This document shows positions 19,811-30,964 of a DNA stretch of 64,000 bases, piece after piece. Each line of letters starts with the position of its first letter. Positions within the stretch are counted from its first letter, which is position 1. Below the pieces are notes generated by a model. It searched no databases. It was given only the letters and a program-made list of their open reading frames with translations, and was not told the DNA's origin. This DNA is from Diphasiastrum complanatum (taxonomy: Eukaryota > Streptophyta > Lycopodiopsida > Lycopodiales > Lycopodiaceae), in the NCBI GenBank assembly GCA_029204225.1, contig CM055095.1, positions 51,743,836 through 51,807,835 on the forward strand, given 5' to 3'. The translations under genes and the position numbers were made by a program.

Positions 19811-20459
19811 TGTGAAAGATTTCAGATCCTTAAGATCCAATCTACTTGAATGATCTTTGGTTAGAAAGAGAAATACACTACCAATTTCACCAATGTAGAA
19901 AAATCAGCATCTACACACAATTTGAGATGCAAACACTAATAAAACTTGATCAAACTTGAATGAAATGATTATGTACTGTTGCTGTCCGTACAAAACCAGC
20001 AAGCTACTGTATTTCACACGTGTGGATCCAAAATAGCAAATATAGATCATTCTACACATAGAACTGCAAGCAATCACCAAGATAGTGCACCAATGGATAG
20101 TAGAACCCAAGAGAACCATGTATAAGCATGAAATGAGATAGAGAAGAGAGAAGATGGCTCTCTCCACGAGTTACATCCTTTTATAGCAGGTCCAAACCCT
20201 ATTTGGCCACTTGGCTTTCCCACCAAAATGCTAACCCTACCATTTTTGGGTCTAGATTCAATGTACCCAACTTATTCAAATTGAATCTACTCAAACTCGC
20301 ATTCTATCTTTCCCACACTTTCAAAAAGTGTTTATTCAAATGAAATTTAGACTAATGAACTTTGAAAAGTCAACCTCTAAGTCTGAAACAAGTTTTAGCC
20401 TCAATATGCCAAATATGAAAATATTGCAAAATGTGATGAAACTAGTTGAATCTTTCACA
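19811..20459 (-). mobile_element. Copia 5' LTR (right)
   Basis: 649 bp with the same 10-bp inverted ends as the partner LTR. The differences are scattered substitutions plus one 1-bp indel. Followed by the second TGAGA. Confidence 0.92.
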
Positions 20460-20464
20460 TGAGA

Positions 20465-21084
20465 CACCTACATCATCCTAGAGCTATACTTTGGAGGATG
20501 AAGGAGTTAAGTCCGTAAGGACTGAGGAAGGGGAGAGATTTGTCACACTAAGTATACTTGCATACAATAATAAAGTAGAATATGTAGATAGAGGAGATTG
20601 TGGAGTCCCAGAGATTAGTGCTATTATAGGAGATCATACTATAGATAGAATACTAATAGAATCAGGATTCAGTATCACCTTAATAACAATGGTTACGAAA
20701 TTAGGACTAGAAAAACAGATACAGCTTATTACGTACCATGAAATCCATTTAGCAGACGCATCCAAATGCATACCAGTATGAGAGCTAAAGGGTATTAGTT
20801 TAGTTATAGAGACATAGGCGTTCGTTATGAATTTTTTTGTCATAAACCCAGTAGATGTACCACCATATTCAATATTATTTGGAAAATTGTGGTTATATCA
20901 AGCAGATGCTATTATAAACTGGTCTAACAAACAAATATTTTTTTTCAGCATTCTCACAACCAGTCCAATAGGGGGTCACCTTTTGAGATGGGGTGAGGAG
21001 TTAGTCAGACCTACTGAATCCTGGATCAATTTCATAGAATGCTATGAGATTGACGAGGATGAGAAAATTCCAACAACATCCTAG
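20465..21084 (+). pseudogene. Gypsy second protease-like domain
   Basis: After the copia insertion the gypsy reads 'VTLSILAYNNKVEY', 'EISAIIGDHTIDRILIESGFSITLI', 'EIHLADASKCIPV', 'NFFVINPVDVPPYSILFGKLWLYQADAIINW' and 'KQIFFF'. This repeats the protease plan seen at 14175-14444: active-site loop, flap, then '(I/V)LFG(R/K)xWL'. Here the catalytic Asp is Glu ('LIESGFS'). Two protease-like domains in series within one gypsy element suggest an internal duplication, the second having become a binding or structural domain. Stops at about 20779 and 20816 break it. Confidence 0.7.
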
Positions 21085-21109
21085 TCAAGGGAAGTTCTGG
21101 GTGGAACCA

Positions 21110-22330
21110 GAGCAAGCCTGACCGAAGGGATGGTAGATAAGACAGATTATGTAGAAATAGAAATTAGTAAAGGTAAAATTTTGAATTTATATAAACGCCA
21201 GTCAGACCAGGAACGTGAAGAGTATATATTACTTTTTCAGAAATATTAAAACATATTTGCTTGGTCGATGGACAATTTAATAGGAATACCAGTTACATGA
21301 GGAAGATTCGGGAGGTCACTATGCTCTTAAAAATACTGCAAGAAAGATCCTTAATGCTAAATATTGGTGGCCTACCATCTATAGAGATGTTAAATTATTC
21401 ATTAAAAAATGTGATGCATGTCAGAGGATGGGGAAACCCAGCTTCGCGACACATTGGCCGCTTACTCCAATTATTCCCTTAGCACCTTTTGAGAAGTGGG
21501 GGATAGATTTTGTAGGGCCTATCAAACTGATCACGTGTAAAACTTGTTGATGTTACATTCTTGTTGCTATGGACTATGCTACCAAGATGGTAGAGGCCAA
21601 AGCCACATGTAAAAACGATGCTAAGAATGTAGCAAAGCTTTTATTCCAAAACATTATCACACGTTATGGATGTGCCTTAGAACTCATTAGCGATAGGGGA
21701 ACCCATTTCCTTAATCAGACCATCGAGGCTTTGTTGTCATACTTCTCCATTACGCATCGCCAAACCACTCCATATAATTCAAAAGCGAATGGGCTTACGG
21801 AACGGACAAACGGAATTTTGTGTAAAATTCTGAATAAAGTAACAGAAACAAATTTTTCTGATTGGGATCAGAAGTTACCATCTGTCTTATGGGCATATAG
21901 AACTGCCGAAAAGATCACAACTAGGCGGACTCCATACTATCTTGTGTATAAAATGCATCTCATATTACCAATAAAATTTGAAGTTCTGACATTTCGCATT
22001 AGTAATGAAGAGTGAATAAATGAACACGATAGTCTCCAGGAGCAGATGATAGCTTTGACGCAACTGGAGGAGGATCGTCATCTTTCATTAATCGAGACTG
22101 AACGAGTTTAGAATAAAAGAAAAGAAATTTTTGATCAATCTAAAAAATAAAAATAAAACGAGGGGACTACGTGCTTCTATATGATAACAGACACATGTTG
22201 TTTGCTGGGAAATTACATATCAGATGGATGGGACCTTACAAAGTCATATAAGTTTTTAACAATGGATCACTTCAGTTAGCCGATCTTGAAGACATTTACT
22301 TGATACTCGAGTAAATGGCTCAAGAGTGAA
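21110..22330 (+). pseudogene. Gypsy pol linker and integrase
   Basis: A linker resembling the region before RT ('EREEYILLFQKY' then 'NIFAWSMDNLIGIPVT', 21190-21300) is followed directly by the integrase zinc finger (decayed, 'KKCDACQRMGKPS' near 21400), so the RT and RNase H have been deleted at about 21300. The integrase core reads 'EKWGIDFVGPI', 'YILVAMDYATKMVEAKA', 'LISDRGTHFLNQTIEALLSYFSITHRQTTPYNSKANGLTERTNGIL' (21490-21830), with the D, D, E residues visible, then 'LPSVLWAYRTAEKITTRRTPYYLVY'. A C-terminal region decays by 22330. Several stops and frameshifts. Confidence 0.88.
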
Positions 22331-23338
22331 GCGCTACTATGACTAATTTCCGATGCATATGACGAAGTTCAGTTTTTGCGAAATTTGCGAACTTTCCGAT
22401 ACTATTCACATTTCATCTAGTTTGAAAAATCTGCCACCTTTGGTCCAATAATTTTCATTGTAAGTCTGCAAAATTTGCGACACTGTTCACATTTCATCCA
22501 ACTTGTTATTTCCCCTTGTTAGTCAATCCTGCACCTTTGCAAATTGTGTGAAAAAGGAGACACCTTCGCTACATGCGGACACCTTCGCTTCATCATTGTT
22601 GCTATATTCCTTGCGAAAAAGGTGATACCATATTGGAATATGGTATGTTAAGTAGATCCACCATGTTTGGGAACACGGAAAAAGTGCAACACTCCAACCT
22701 TCGCATTTTTCAAGATTTACCTTCGTTCCATCTTTGACCTTCAGGAAATTTGCGAAAATAATATTTCGCTAGTATGTTGCATATCATTTTGTTACATACC
22801 TTTGTTTTCATCATGTTTCCATGTTAACAACATATTGGAAATATGCAAAAAACCCGACACCTTTGCGTTTATAATTTCCATGATAATTTGCAAAAAATGC
22901 GACTTTATTGTTGGAATTTGTTATGTTGCTCAATTTACATTTTGGAATAGCGAAAAGTGCGACACACTGAACCTTCGCATTTTTTCGCCCATATATTTTT
23001 TCGCCTATATATTTTTTGCTCATACATTTTTTCGCTCATACATATTAACGAAAAAGCGACAATCTTCGCTACTGATATCATATACATTGTTTCATAGATT
23101 GTGTATATTATTTATTTTCTTCAATACTCATAAATACCGAGCTGAACTTTTGCGAATGCGAAGGACACGCTTTCATTAAATATTTGTGTAATCCGCCGAT
23201 ATATCATCAATATACCAAAAACCTCATATACTTTTGTTTTTTCGCCACCTCTTTTCCATCACTCTTGCTTTCTGATTTCACAAACTTTTACGATCAATCT
23301 CTCTTCTGCCATCGCTAGTTTACCATTACTATCGTCAT
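22331..23338 (+). other. Gypsy post-pol spacer rich in TTCGC/GCGAA
   Basis: Non-coding DNA in which short TTCGC/GCGAA/TTTGCGA words recur dozens of times in both orientations, together with a repeated 'tatattttttcgc' run at 22990-23045. One 170-codon frame (22667-23179) has Cys/Phe-rich, low-information composition and I do not call it. Confidence 0.5.
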
Positions 23339-24256
23339 GGTGATTGTATTCAAAACGCACCCAAAATTGGTTTTATCGGTTTTACAGCCATTAGCCACAC
23401 GAGCACGGATTGAAGGACTCCTTCAATTTGATCCATCAGTAATTCTTACAGATTTTCTTTGAAACATTGCTGTCAGACACACAGGCAACCATTCAACATT
23501 AAAGAGCTGGAAGAGGTCAAGCCTGAGCTAAAATTAAAAAGCAAAGAGCTTGAAGCAGCTCAAGTGGAGCTGATCAAGAAAGATACATCCCTTGAAGAAG
23601 CAAAAGGTAGACAGGACGCTACGTTGGAGGCACTTGAGGCAATTCAGGAGCAGTCTAATGCTTTTGAAAATGAAAATATATTGCTCAAGTAGCAAATCCA
23701 CACCCTGTAGGCTTCTTTGCAGGAGGAAAGACATGCATGAGCCACTTTGTGGAGTAGTAACAAGGAGATGAGCGACAAACTCAGCGACGCAATTGCCAAC
23801 AAGGAGAGTGCCGAAGCAAATCAAAAGCAGCTCCAGGACTCTATTGCCCAGTTGTAGAATTCTGTAGACATACTGAGGAAAGGCAATTAGATTTATATTG
23901 GTTCTCTCATTTCCTATGCACTTCTATCCATTCAACAATTGTACATTAAAGAGACATTTCTAGAATATACATATGCAGCTCTCTCACTAACTGTCCCTTC
24001 TGCTGAGATGTCTGAAATCTTGTCTGAGGATAGTTGGTACACTCATCTTGTAAATAATACATTGATCAACAACCCCCTGGCACCATTGGGCAATTGCAGA
24101 ATGGGAGATTACCCAAATCTATCTTTTCAGGAAGATTACAATCAGAATAACAACTACTTTCTTGCTACAAAAGGGATGACCCTAGAACAAGTTAATGAAG
24201 AAAGTGAAGCTCGAGCAAAAGCCATTTTCCATAGAAAGCCAGCCAATAGGAAGTGA
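23339..24256 (+). pseudogene. Late coiled-coil ORF of the gypsy element
   Basis: The ATG near 23339 opens 'MVIVFKTHPKLVLSVLQPLATRARIEGLL' for about 40 codons, then with shifts 'IKELEEVKPELKLKSKELEAAQVELIKKDTSLEEAKGRQDATLEALEAIQEQ' (a strong heptad coiled-coil, 23490-23690) and 'EMSDKLSDAIANKESAEANQKQLQDSIAQL'. It ends in 'ARAKAIFHRKPANRK' at 24256. It lies between integrase and polypurine tract, the place where Tat/Ogre-type gypsy elements can carry extra ORFs. No enzyme motif. Several stops. Function unknown; a structural or nucleic-acid-associated role is a guess. Confidence 0.6.
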
Positions 24257-24298
24257 CAAAGGAGAATGTAAGATTCGTTTGTGAGCCGCTACACAGCT

Positions 24299-24311
24299 GA
24301 GGAAGGGGATA
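24299..24311 (+). other. Gypsy polypurine tract
   Basis: GAGGAAGGGGATA immediately before the 3' LTR start TGTGGAGCC; the plus-strand primer of the element. Confidence 0.8.
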
Positions 24312-25336
24312 TGTGGAGCCTCATGATCCCACATTATCCAAAGTTATTGTTTTATATTGTAAAAATTTTCAATTTTTATACATGTAAATGTGCTATAGTG
24401 CCTAAATTCATGTAAAAGCCTATTTGCACCTTGTAAATACATTTTTAGGTTAGAACTCGCGACGTTTTGCAACGTTCTATAGAGACACAGTAGAGGATCT
24501 CAACCGACATCTTAACGGTTGGTAAATGACATTGACACTGGTGATCGTTCCTATAAGGTCGACACTTCGTGCCATTGTACAGATGCATAGATTTGAGTAT
24601 CAATAGAGAGAAAAGAGAGCTAGTTTCTATAAGCTTGAGTGTTCTTTCTCTCTGCCATCTCCTACAACATTACTTCTTATCAATTGAGCGAATACACTCT
24701 GTATGATCTGTAACTGTTTGTGATACTTCTATGTCTGCGTCACACATACTTTTCATTTCTTACTGAATTTCAATTACTCTAATGTGGATTTTCAAGCATA
24801 ACCAGAGAGCGACAATTATGACTAATGTGTGCAGGGAATTAGCCAAAGCTGTTAAGCATAACTATAAGCAGAACTTCTTTTAATTCTGAATGAGCTATGT
24901 GTTCAGATAATGAACCTGTTTGATGCTCTGTTCTGTTCGCTTCCTGTGATAAGAACTAATTCACTGTGTTCGATTAAGAGGAATCATTAGCCAATTCAAT
25001 TTTGTTTTATGAACCTATTTGCTAGTTGCTGTCCGGTTTGATTGCTTATGGTTATCCGAAGAGCTTGGAAGATAAAGTAACTTTTATAATCACAGACCTT
25101 GACCAAATCGTTTCACCATTAGTGTTTCTGGATGCCAATTTACCCAAATATCTTTGAATAACTAGATATGTCGCTGAAGTATTCATTGTGAATATTACAC
25201 ATCACATTCCATTCACCTTCTTACTTACACTTATCATACAAAAGAAGAGATTATTCTCTCTCTTGGGGAACGATCAAATCTTTATACTACTTAATTCATT
25301 GATTTTGTGAAAATCTATAATGACTAGGCCACCACA
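24312..25336 (+). mobile_element. Gypsy 3' LTR, 1,025 bp
   Basis: Starts TGTGGAGCC and ends GGCCACCACA. It includes a TATA-like 'cctataagg' near 24551 and a tail matching the 5' LTR remnant at 5678-5793. It is the only full LTR of the nested gypsy. Confidence 0.85.
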
Positions 25337-26060
25337 GCCTCCTACACCATGTGTATTACAGAAGGCTTATTGTAGAAGGTACTACCCTCCTTGGGTTCTT
25401 GCTCACATACGTATACTGACAGATTGTAATAGAGTTGTCTACACTGAGTAGGAGGTGGATCTCTCACTTCAGACAACATCACTTCCTAACCCATAACAGA
25501 AACAATTAGTAGTCTTGCAGAGACTCAAATTCCAGATGAAGATGCAGCATTCTGCCAAGGGATAGTAGACTTGAAAATCACAAGGAATCCATCCCCTCAA
25601 CTAAATCACCAGAGAACATCAAAACAGCAGCAGATTATGGCCATATTATCCAATCTCTGAACACACTCAGCAGTGTGAAGATCACAACAAGAACCTGCAG
25701 CATCCGTTGAAAAGGAAGGGAGCTTGAATCCATTGCACACAACTAGAACTTGAACCTCATAACAGAATTTAAAAAAAAAAAAATCCCTTTTCAACAGGAC
25801 GTTTGCCCCTTCTTATAAGCTTGGAGCCGATTTCTCTACTTCATTTTGCCATTCTGTTTTTCTCAGCCCTTCAACAGTCTCCTCTAAGGCATTGAATGCC
25901 GATTTAACCCTTCAGCATATGCCTATTTGAAATTACCCCTCATGCCTATTTGATTTTGCTTCATATGGTGTCTTTTAAATATTTGAACCCCCAAATCCAC
26001 AAGTAAGAGACTTTGATGATCCGTCAAAACTTCAAATCTGGCTCCATACAAATAATGTCA
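25337..26060. other. No gene recognised
   Basis: Spacer between the gypsy 3' LTR and the next gypsy. A 62-codon minus-strand frame (25606-25794) starts in a poly-A/T run and has no recognisable similarity. Confidence 0.4.
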
Positions 26061-28652
26061 TCAAATTTTCAAGGAATGAACAATTGCAAACAGTTCATTC
26101 TCATAGGTACAATACCTAGACCGAGCAGGATTGAGTTTCTTACTTTCATAAGCCACAAGATGTCCATCCTGCATCAAAACAGCTCCAATAGCATAATCAC
26201 TGTCATCGGTCCTAACCACAAAAGCTTTATTAGGATCGCCAATGATTAGTATTGGTGCCGAAGTGACACTTTTCTTAAGCAACTCAAAACAATTATTCAT
26301 ATCCTCCGTCCACACCACTAGTGGACTCTTAGCCCTCCGGCTTAGCTTCTTATAGTCTTTCAAGGCCTGGGTAAGGGGAAATGCCAATCGAACAAATTGG
26401 GAAATATGCTGACGGAAAAATCCTACAAACCCCAAGAAAGACTTGATTTTCCAAATTGTGGTGAGAATAGGCCAATCAATACCCTCTGGATACGATCGGC
26501 CTCAATCCCCACTCCACGTTCGGAAATATTATGTCCCAAGTAGGAAAATTCCTTAGCAAAAAAGTCACACTTAGACTCCTTGGCAAAGAGCTTTTCCCTT
26601 CTTAGGATGTCCAAGACAATCCTAAGATGCTCTTTATGTTCTGCCAAAGTCTTACTGAACACTAGGATATCATCTAAGAATACCACTACGAATCTTCCCA
26701 AAATATGGCCTGAACAAATCGTTCATCATCTATTGGAAAGTTGCCGGTGCATTGGTCAAACCAAAAGGCAACACCAAAAATCCGTAGTGACCAAAGCGAG
26801 TTTGAAACCCGATTTTTGGTATATCTTCTGCCTTAATGCATACCTGATGGTAGTCCGATCTTAGATCTATCTTGGTAAAGTACCCAGCACCACCAAGATA
26901 GTCTATTAGATCATCCATTCGTGACAGTGGATATCTATTCTTAACGGTTACCTTGTTCGATTTCTTATAGTCGATGCAAAACCTTATAGTCCCATCCTTC
27001 TTGGCAACCAGAACCACTAGTGATGCCCAAGGAGACTTACTAGGTTGTACCCACCCCTTTTTTAGGTAATCATGGAAATGCCTACTTACCTCAGCCTCTT
27101 CCGATGCACTCATCCTATAAGGACGCTGTGCGATTGGAATTGCTCCAGGTATTAGGTCAATTTTATGATCAACTGTCCTTTTTGGTGATAAACCTACAGG
27201 AAGGTCTTAAAAAACATCATTGAATTCCTGCCTAAGTTCATTATAGGCTTCAAATTCTGTAGTGTTCTCACTGGGTATATTCATGGCATTTATGTTAAGT
27301 TCTTCATCATTGCAACAAATGATATCATTATGAAAACATAAATAAACTTTAAAATCAGAATTCTTCATAATAGAATTAAGTTCCTGTTTAGAATAAGGGT
27401 TAACATTTTTAGTATCAACACTTAAACTAGCCATGATCTTAATAAAAGAATTCTCATGCATAAAAGATAAAGATTTCTCAACAAAATCAATTCTCAATGA
27501 CTTGTTCTTATCAAACTGCCATTGTTGCTCGAGAACAATATCTACATTAGCTGATGCAACAACATGGAATTCTAGTTTTTCATAATAATCCTGAATGTGC
27601 AATTCTACATCAGGAACAACAAAACCCATCAAATCGGAATCACTTTCTGATTGTCACACGATATTTTTTCTCACTTTTTCTGGTAAAAAGGTTTAGCGTC
27701 TGCACCAAATTTACATTAATAAAGTTATGAGTGGATCCCGTGTCAAAAAAGACATTAACAACTGGATCATTAACTTTACCTTTAATGCAAATAAGGTCAT
27801 TAGGTCCAAAAACTAAAGAACTAAGGAAACAAGCATTTATCTCATTACGATTACCTGAGGTTGAAGCTTGTTTTTTGATGCAATCACATGCAATGTGACC
27901 CTCGCCATTGCACTTGAAGCACAGATTCTTCTTACGAGCTTCAGCTTTATCATTGTCACCTTGATGGTTTTTACAGTTTTTCTTGGTTTTCTTAGGATTG
28001 TTGGAATTGGGATGTGTTTCACTAACAGCTTTCCTATCCTTCCTCTTAAATTGAAAACCTTTTTTCTGCTCATTAGGCTGTTGACCCCTAGGTGGCTTAG
28101 GTGTGTCATCAAAGTATTTTGCAGCCCTAATAGCATCTTCTAGGGTTTTTGGATGGTTCCTACAAACATCCACTTGATAATCTTTTGGTAACCCATCAAT
28201 GAATATTAACATTTGTACCTTAGGCGGAATGTCACTATAAAGTGGATTCAGGTACTCATGAAAATCTTGAATAAATGTTCTAAATCTTTATTCATGGTTA
28301 GATGACTCAACTTTTGAAAGTGTTCATAGTCATCAAGGAACATGGTGACAGTGGATAACTTTTCAGATTCAGGAAATTGGTTCATGGCAAAGTATTTGTT
28401 TCAAACATTTAGCCAAGAACTTACCGCTTGTAAGTTCATATCTTTCTTCTTCCCCTTAAACACTTTTAAGGGAGGTGGAACTACATGCTTCTCCTGATTG
28501 ACTAACCTAGACTCTAAGTCTTGGTTTCTTTGATTAGTTTTAAGAAGCTGCTTATTAGTGGCTTGAATTTGTTGGTATAAAAGTTCAAGAGCTTGTGTCA
28601 CATTGGATGGGTTTGATAGATCAAATGTTGGGTTTTCATTTGTTTGATCCAT
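26061..28652 (-). pseudogene. Second Ty3/gypsy, gag to RNase H
   Basis: Minus strand. Gag begins 'MDQTNENPTFDLSNPSNVTQALELLYQQIQATNKQLL' (28652) and breaks near 28400. It continues with 'LIFIDGLPKDYQ', a CCHC knuckle 'CFKCNGEGHIACDC' (about 27920), the protease site 'VFFDTGSTHNFI' (27760), and a linker to 27207. RT follows at 27113-26730: '[32 protein letters not shown]', '[13 protein letters not shown]'. Then 'VVVFLDDILVFSKT' (26690) and RNase H 'APILIIGDPNKAFVVRTDDSDYAIGAVLMQ' with 'ENELFAIVHSLK' at 26061. It ends abruptly inside RNase H; no integrase or LTR is seen on that side. The series fits a chromodomain or Reina-like class, but the diagnostic part is missing. Confidence 0.92.
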
Positions 28653-29200
28653 TGGGGTTGCTTGTGTGTTTTCCTATTATGCAAATACAACAACAAGTGC
28701 TCATATTAGAATGATAGAAATGCTTCAATTCTTACATCCAATGCAAATAAAAATCATTTACTTCTATTCATTCAATCTTATTGTTTGTAAGCTCAATCTA
28801 AGCCTACTATTTGCAAGCTCAATCCAAGCTTAAGAGAAAAACAACAACAAGCTACATTTGCCTTAATCCAAAGCAAAAATGAAAACCAAATCTTTATGTA
28901 AACTTCAATTAACTAATCCAAGCTAATTTTCAGATCTGATTTTCAGATTTACAGATTTGAAAATCAGAACTTCAAAATGACAAAAAACAGAACGGAACTT
29001 GTTTTATGCATAAAGTTACACTATCATTCCCTTCCTACATTGCCATTTCATGAAACTAGGAGATAGAAAGGTGTAACTAATGAAGTTTGGATGAAAACTT
29101 CACTTTTCAGATCTAATTTTTTCAGATTTACAGGTCTGAAAAATAGAACTTCAAAATGAAGAATAGAACTTCAAACACTTCATTTGTGCAAAAAAAAACA
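28653..29200. other. Gypsy leader or spacer, no gene
   Basis: AT-rich DNA upstream of the minus-strand gag. It contains a near-duplicate 'cagatct(g/a)attttcag' pattern at about 28932 and 29106. No primer site recognised. Confidence 0.4.
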
Positions 29201-30393
29201 CTAGTTTTCTATAAAACTATTGATGTACGTTGTGATGTTGCCATGTATGTCTGGGCATTCATCAATGTACATACGATTTGCCTTTGTAACTATCTTTACT
29301 TGCATGCGCCTTTCCTCCAATGAACATGCATTGGCATTCAAACCATGCATCCTCCATTGGTGACAACACAAAGCATGCCAATCACCCCAATTGTATTGGG
29401 GTATTGCGTACGACATCAATGTGATGGCACTATTCAAGAGAACTTCAATGCTCATCAATGAAAATATGCCCAATCCGGCATTTGGAAATCGCTCACTAGG
29501 TTTAATTATGTGCATATGACCCCAATATGAAAATGGTGTCCCATATAACAGTAATGGTACTATAGTGGGCCAACAAGAATTTCTATCAAAAGGTTTCACT
29601 AATGATTTTAATTCAGTTGGAAGTTCAGGCTCAGACAAAGAATCAAAGACAGTTTTCGACATATGTACAATACGCAACATTTTGTTTTCATTTTCAAATT
29701 GTGTCAAAATGCGTCCAAGTCTTGTTTTTTTTTTCAAAGGAATAGAGGACGTGGAAGGACCAATGGAAGGAGTAGAGGACGTGGAAAGAGTGTGGTGGAG
29801 TGAATAGAATCAACATGAGGTGTATAGTGACTAGTGACATCATGGATATCCTCATCATCAACTAGGGCATCATCTAATGCCAAAGAAGATCCAAAATCAA
29901 TGTCCTTGATTTTGTTTGTATGATCATCAATTGTGCAGTGTGACACCAAAGAAGATCGTGAAAATTTACACACATGTTAGATGTCTTTTTCATCAAAAAT
30001 GCAATTTGTCTAATAATTATCAATACTAAACCATTAAATTGCTACAAGAAAGAAAACTTTATATACCTTCGCAACTACAGACTCTTCCTCCACATGTTCT
30101 CCATACTCCCAAATATGTTTTGTTACTATTCATCTTGCTCGAATTTTTAATCCTTTACGTTGTTTGCATTTACAATATATCTTCTCATCGTACTCTCTTT
30201 GATACTATTGCAATGACACAATGATAACAAATGATTAAATTTATGTTACAATCTCATGTACATGAAAATCAATGAATTTACATTTCAATATGCGCAAACT
30301 ACAAATACATCGTACCTTCGCTGGATCCCTCGTAACTTGAGTGCCTGAACTTGACGATGAAGATTCTTTGAACAATTTATTAAATTGTGCCAT
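29201..30393 (-). pseudogene. Decayed spliced gene with a SET-like domain
   Basis: Minus strand. Exon 1 at 30316-30393 starts 'MAQFNKLFKESSSSSSGTQ'. Exon 2 at 30067-30204 holds 'YCKCKQRKGLKIRAR', one TGA, then 'KHIWEYGEH': a short CxC-type segment with a following His that resembles the zinc-binding start of some plant transposon proteins. Both exons are whole-codon and have GT-AG borders. An acidic linker (29973-29800) and, after a frame change, a 178-codon frame (29737-29201) follow. That frame contains 'RFPNAGLGIFSLMSI' and 'YIDECPDIHGNITTYINS', which match the spacing and words of SET methyltransferase cores (GxG entry, then GNxxRxINH), although the final His and zinc cysteines are absent. 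It stops without the post-SET part. Host or transposon origin is unclear. Confidence is limited by short motifs. Confidence 0.45.
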
Positions 30394-30964
30394 TTTACGT
30401 CGGTTCTTGATTTTGTGATAACTTAAGATCCTTTGTTCCTTTTCCCTATCTCGTGAGGTGTATCAATTCTTCGACTATAAATTAGAAATAAATAGGTAAA
30501 TCTTCCATCTAACAAGAAGGCAAGCATAAGGCATCACATGTATGATAAAAGCATGATGTTTAGGTTCATAAAGAGTCACGTAGGTCAATGATACCAGTTG
30601 GAAAAAGTCATTGGGAGAGAGATCACATTGGAGCATATTGGAACATCTTCATGTATTGCCGATCTTCTTGCCAAACCATTGATCAAGAATGCATTAATTG
30701 AATTACATTAAGAGGTATCATTGTGATCCATTGATTCTCTTGGAACTCGACCTATTGCATTATCAAGCCATTGAGCTCAATGTGAATCTAAGTCTTTTGA
30801 TGAGATTGTGTGTATTTTTAGTTTTGAGTTCATTTGGCGAATGTATATTGTGCTCTTGCCTTGAGATTGGCAATCTAGCATTCTTGATCTAATCAAGCAT
30901 TTTTTGGTGAAATCACACATCCTTTAGAGAGATCAATCACATGCTTTGTGGATCCTCCACACGT
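30394..30964. other. No gene seen
   Basis: AT-rich spacer with no frame of interest upstream of the SET-like gene; its promoter would lie here but no clear TATA is placed. Confidence 0.35.

Larger units (their letters stand above)
14556..20459 (-). mobile_element. Complete Ty1/copia element lacking an RT core
   Basis: The element reads on the minus strand. LTRs of 650 bp (14556-15205) and 649 bp (19811-20459) begin TGTGAAAGAT and end ATCTTTCACA. I count about 17 differences between them, or 97.4% identity, so insertion is fairly recent. The initiator-Met primer site abuts the right LTR and a purine tract abuts the left one. Coding order from 19210 down: gag with zinc knuckle, protease, integrase, RT start, a foreign ORF, then RNase H. 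The RT catalytic region is missing, so the element was probably moved by proteins of a relative. It interrupts the gypsy element. Confidence 0.92.
5678..25336 (+). mobile_element. Nested Ty3/gypsy element, 5'-truncated
   Basis: A plus-strand gypsy element bounded on the left by the last ~115 bp of its 5' LTR and on the right by a 1,025-bp 3' LTR. The two LTR ends match closely and both finish in 'ggccaccaca'. Internal parts in order: Asp-type primer site, gag, first protease-like domain, second protease-like domain, pol linker, integrase, late coiled-coil ORF, polypurine tract. No reverse transcriptase is found between linker and integrase. A DNA transposon (6807-13684) and a copia element (14556-20459) are inserted, leaving about 6.9 kb of its own sequence. 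It was inactive before or after these insertions, since every domain carries stops. Confidence 0.85.

Noticed and set aside
22667-23179. 170-codon open frame in the gypsy spacer
   Set aside because: Cys/Phe/Ile-rich composition from AT-rich, TTCGC-repeat DNA; no similarity recognised and it overlaps non-coding spacer.
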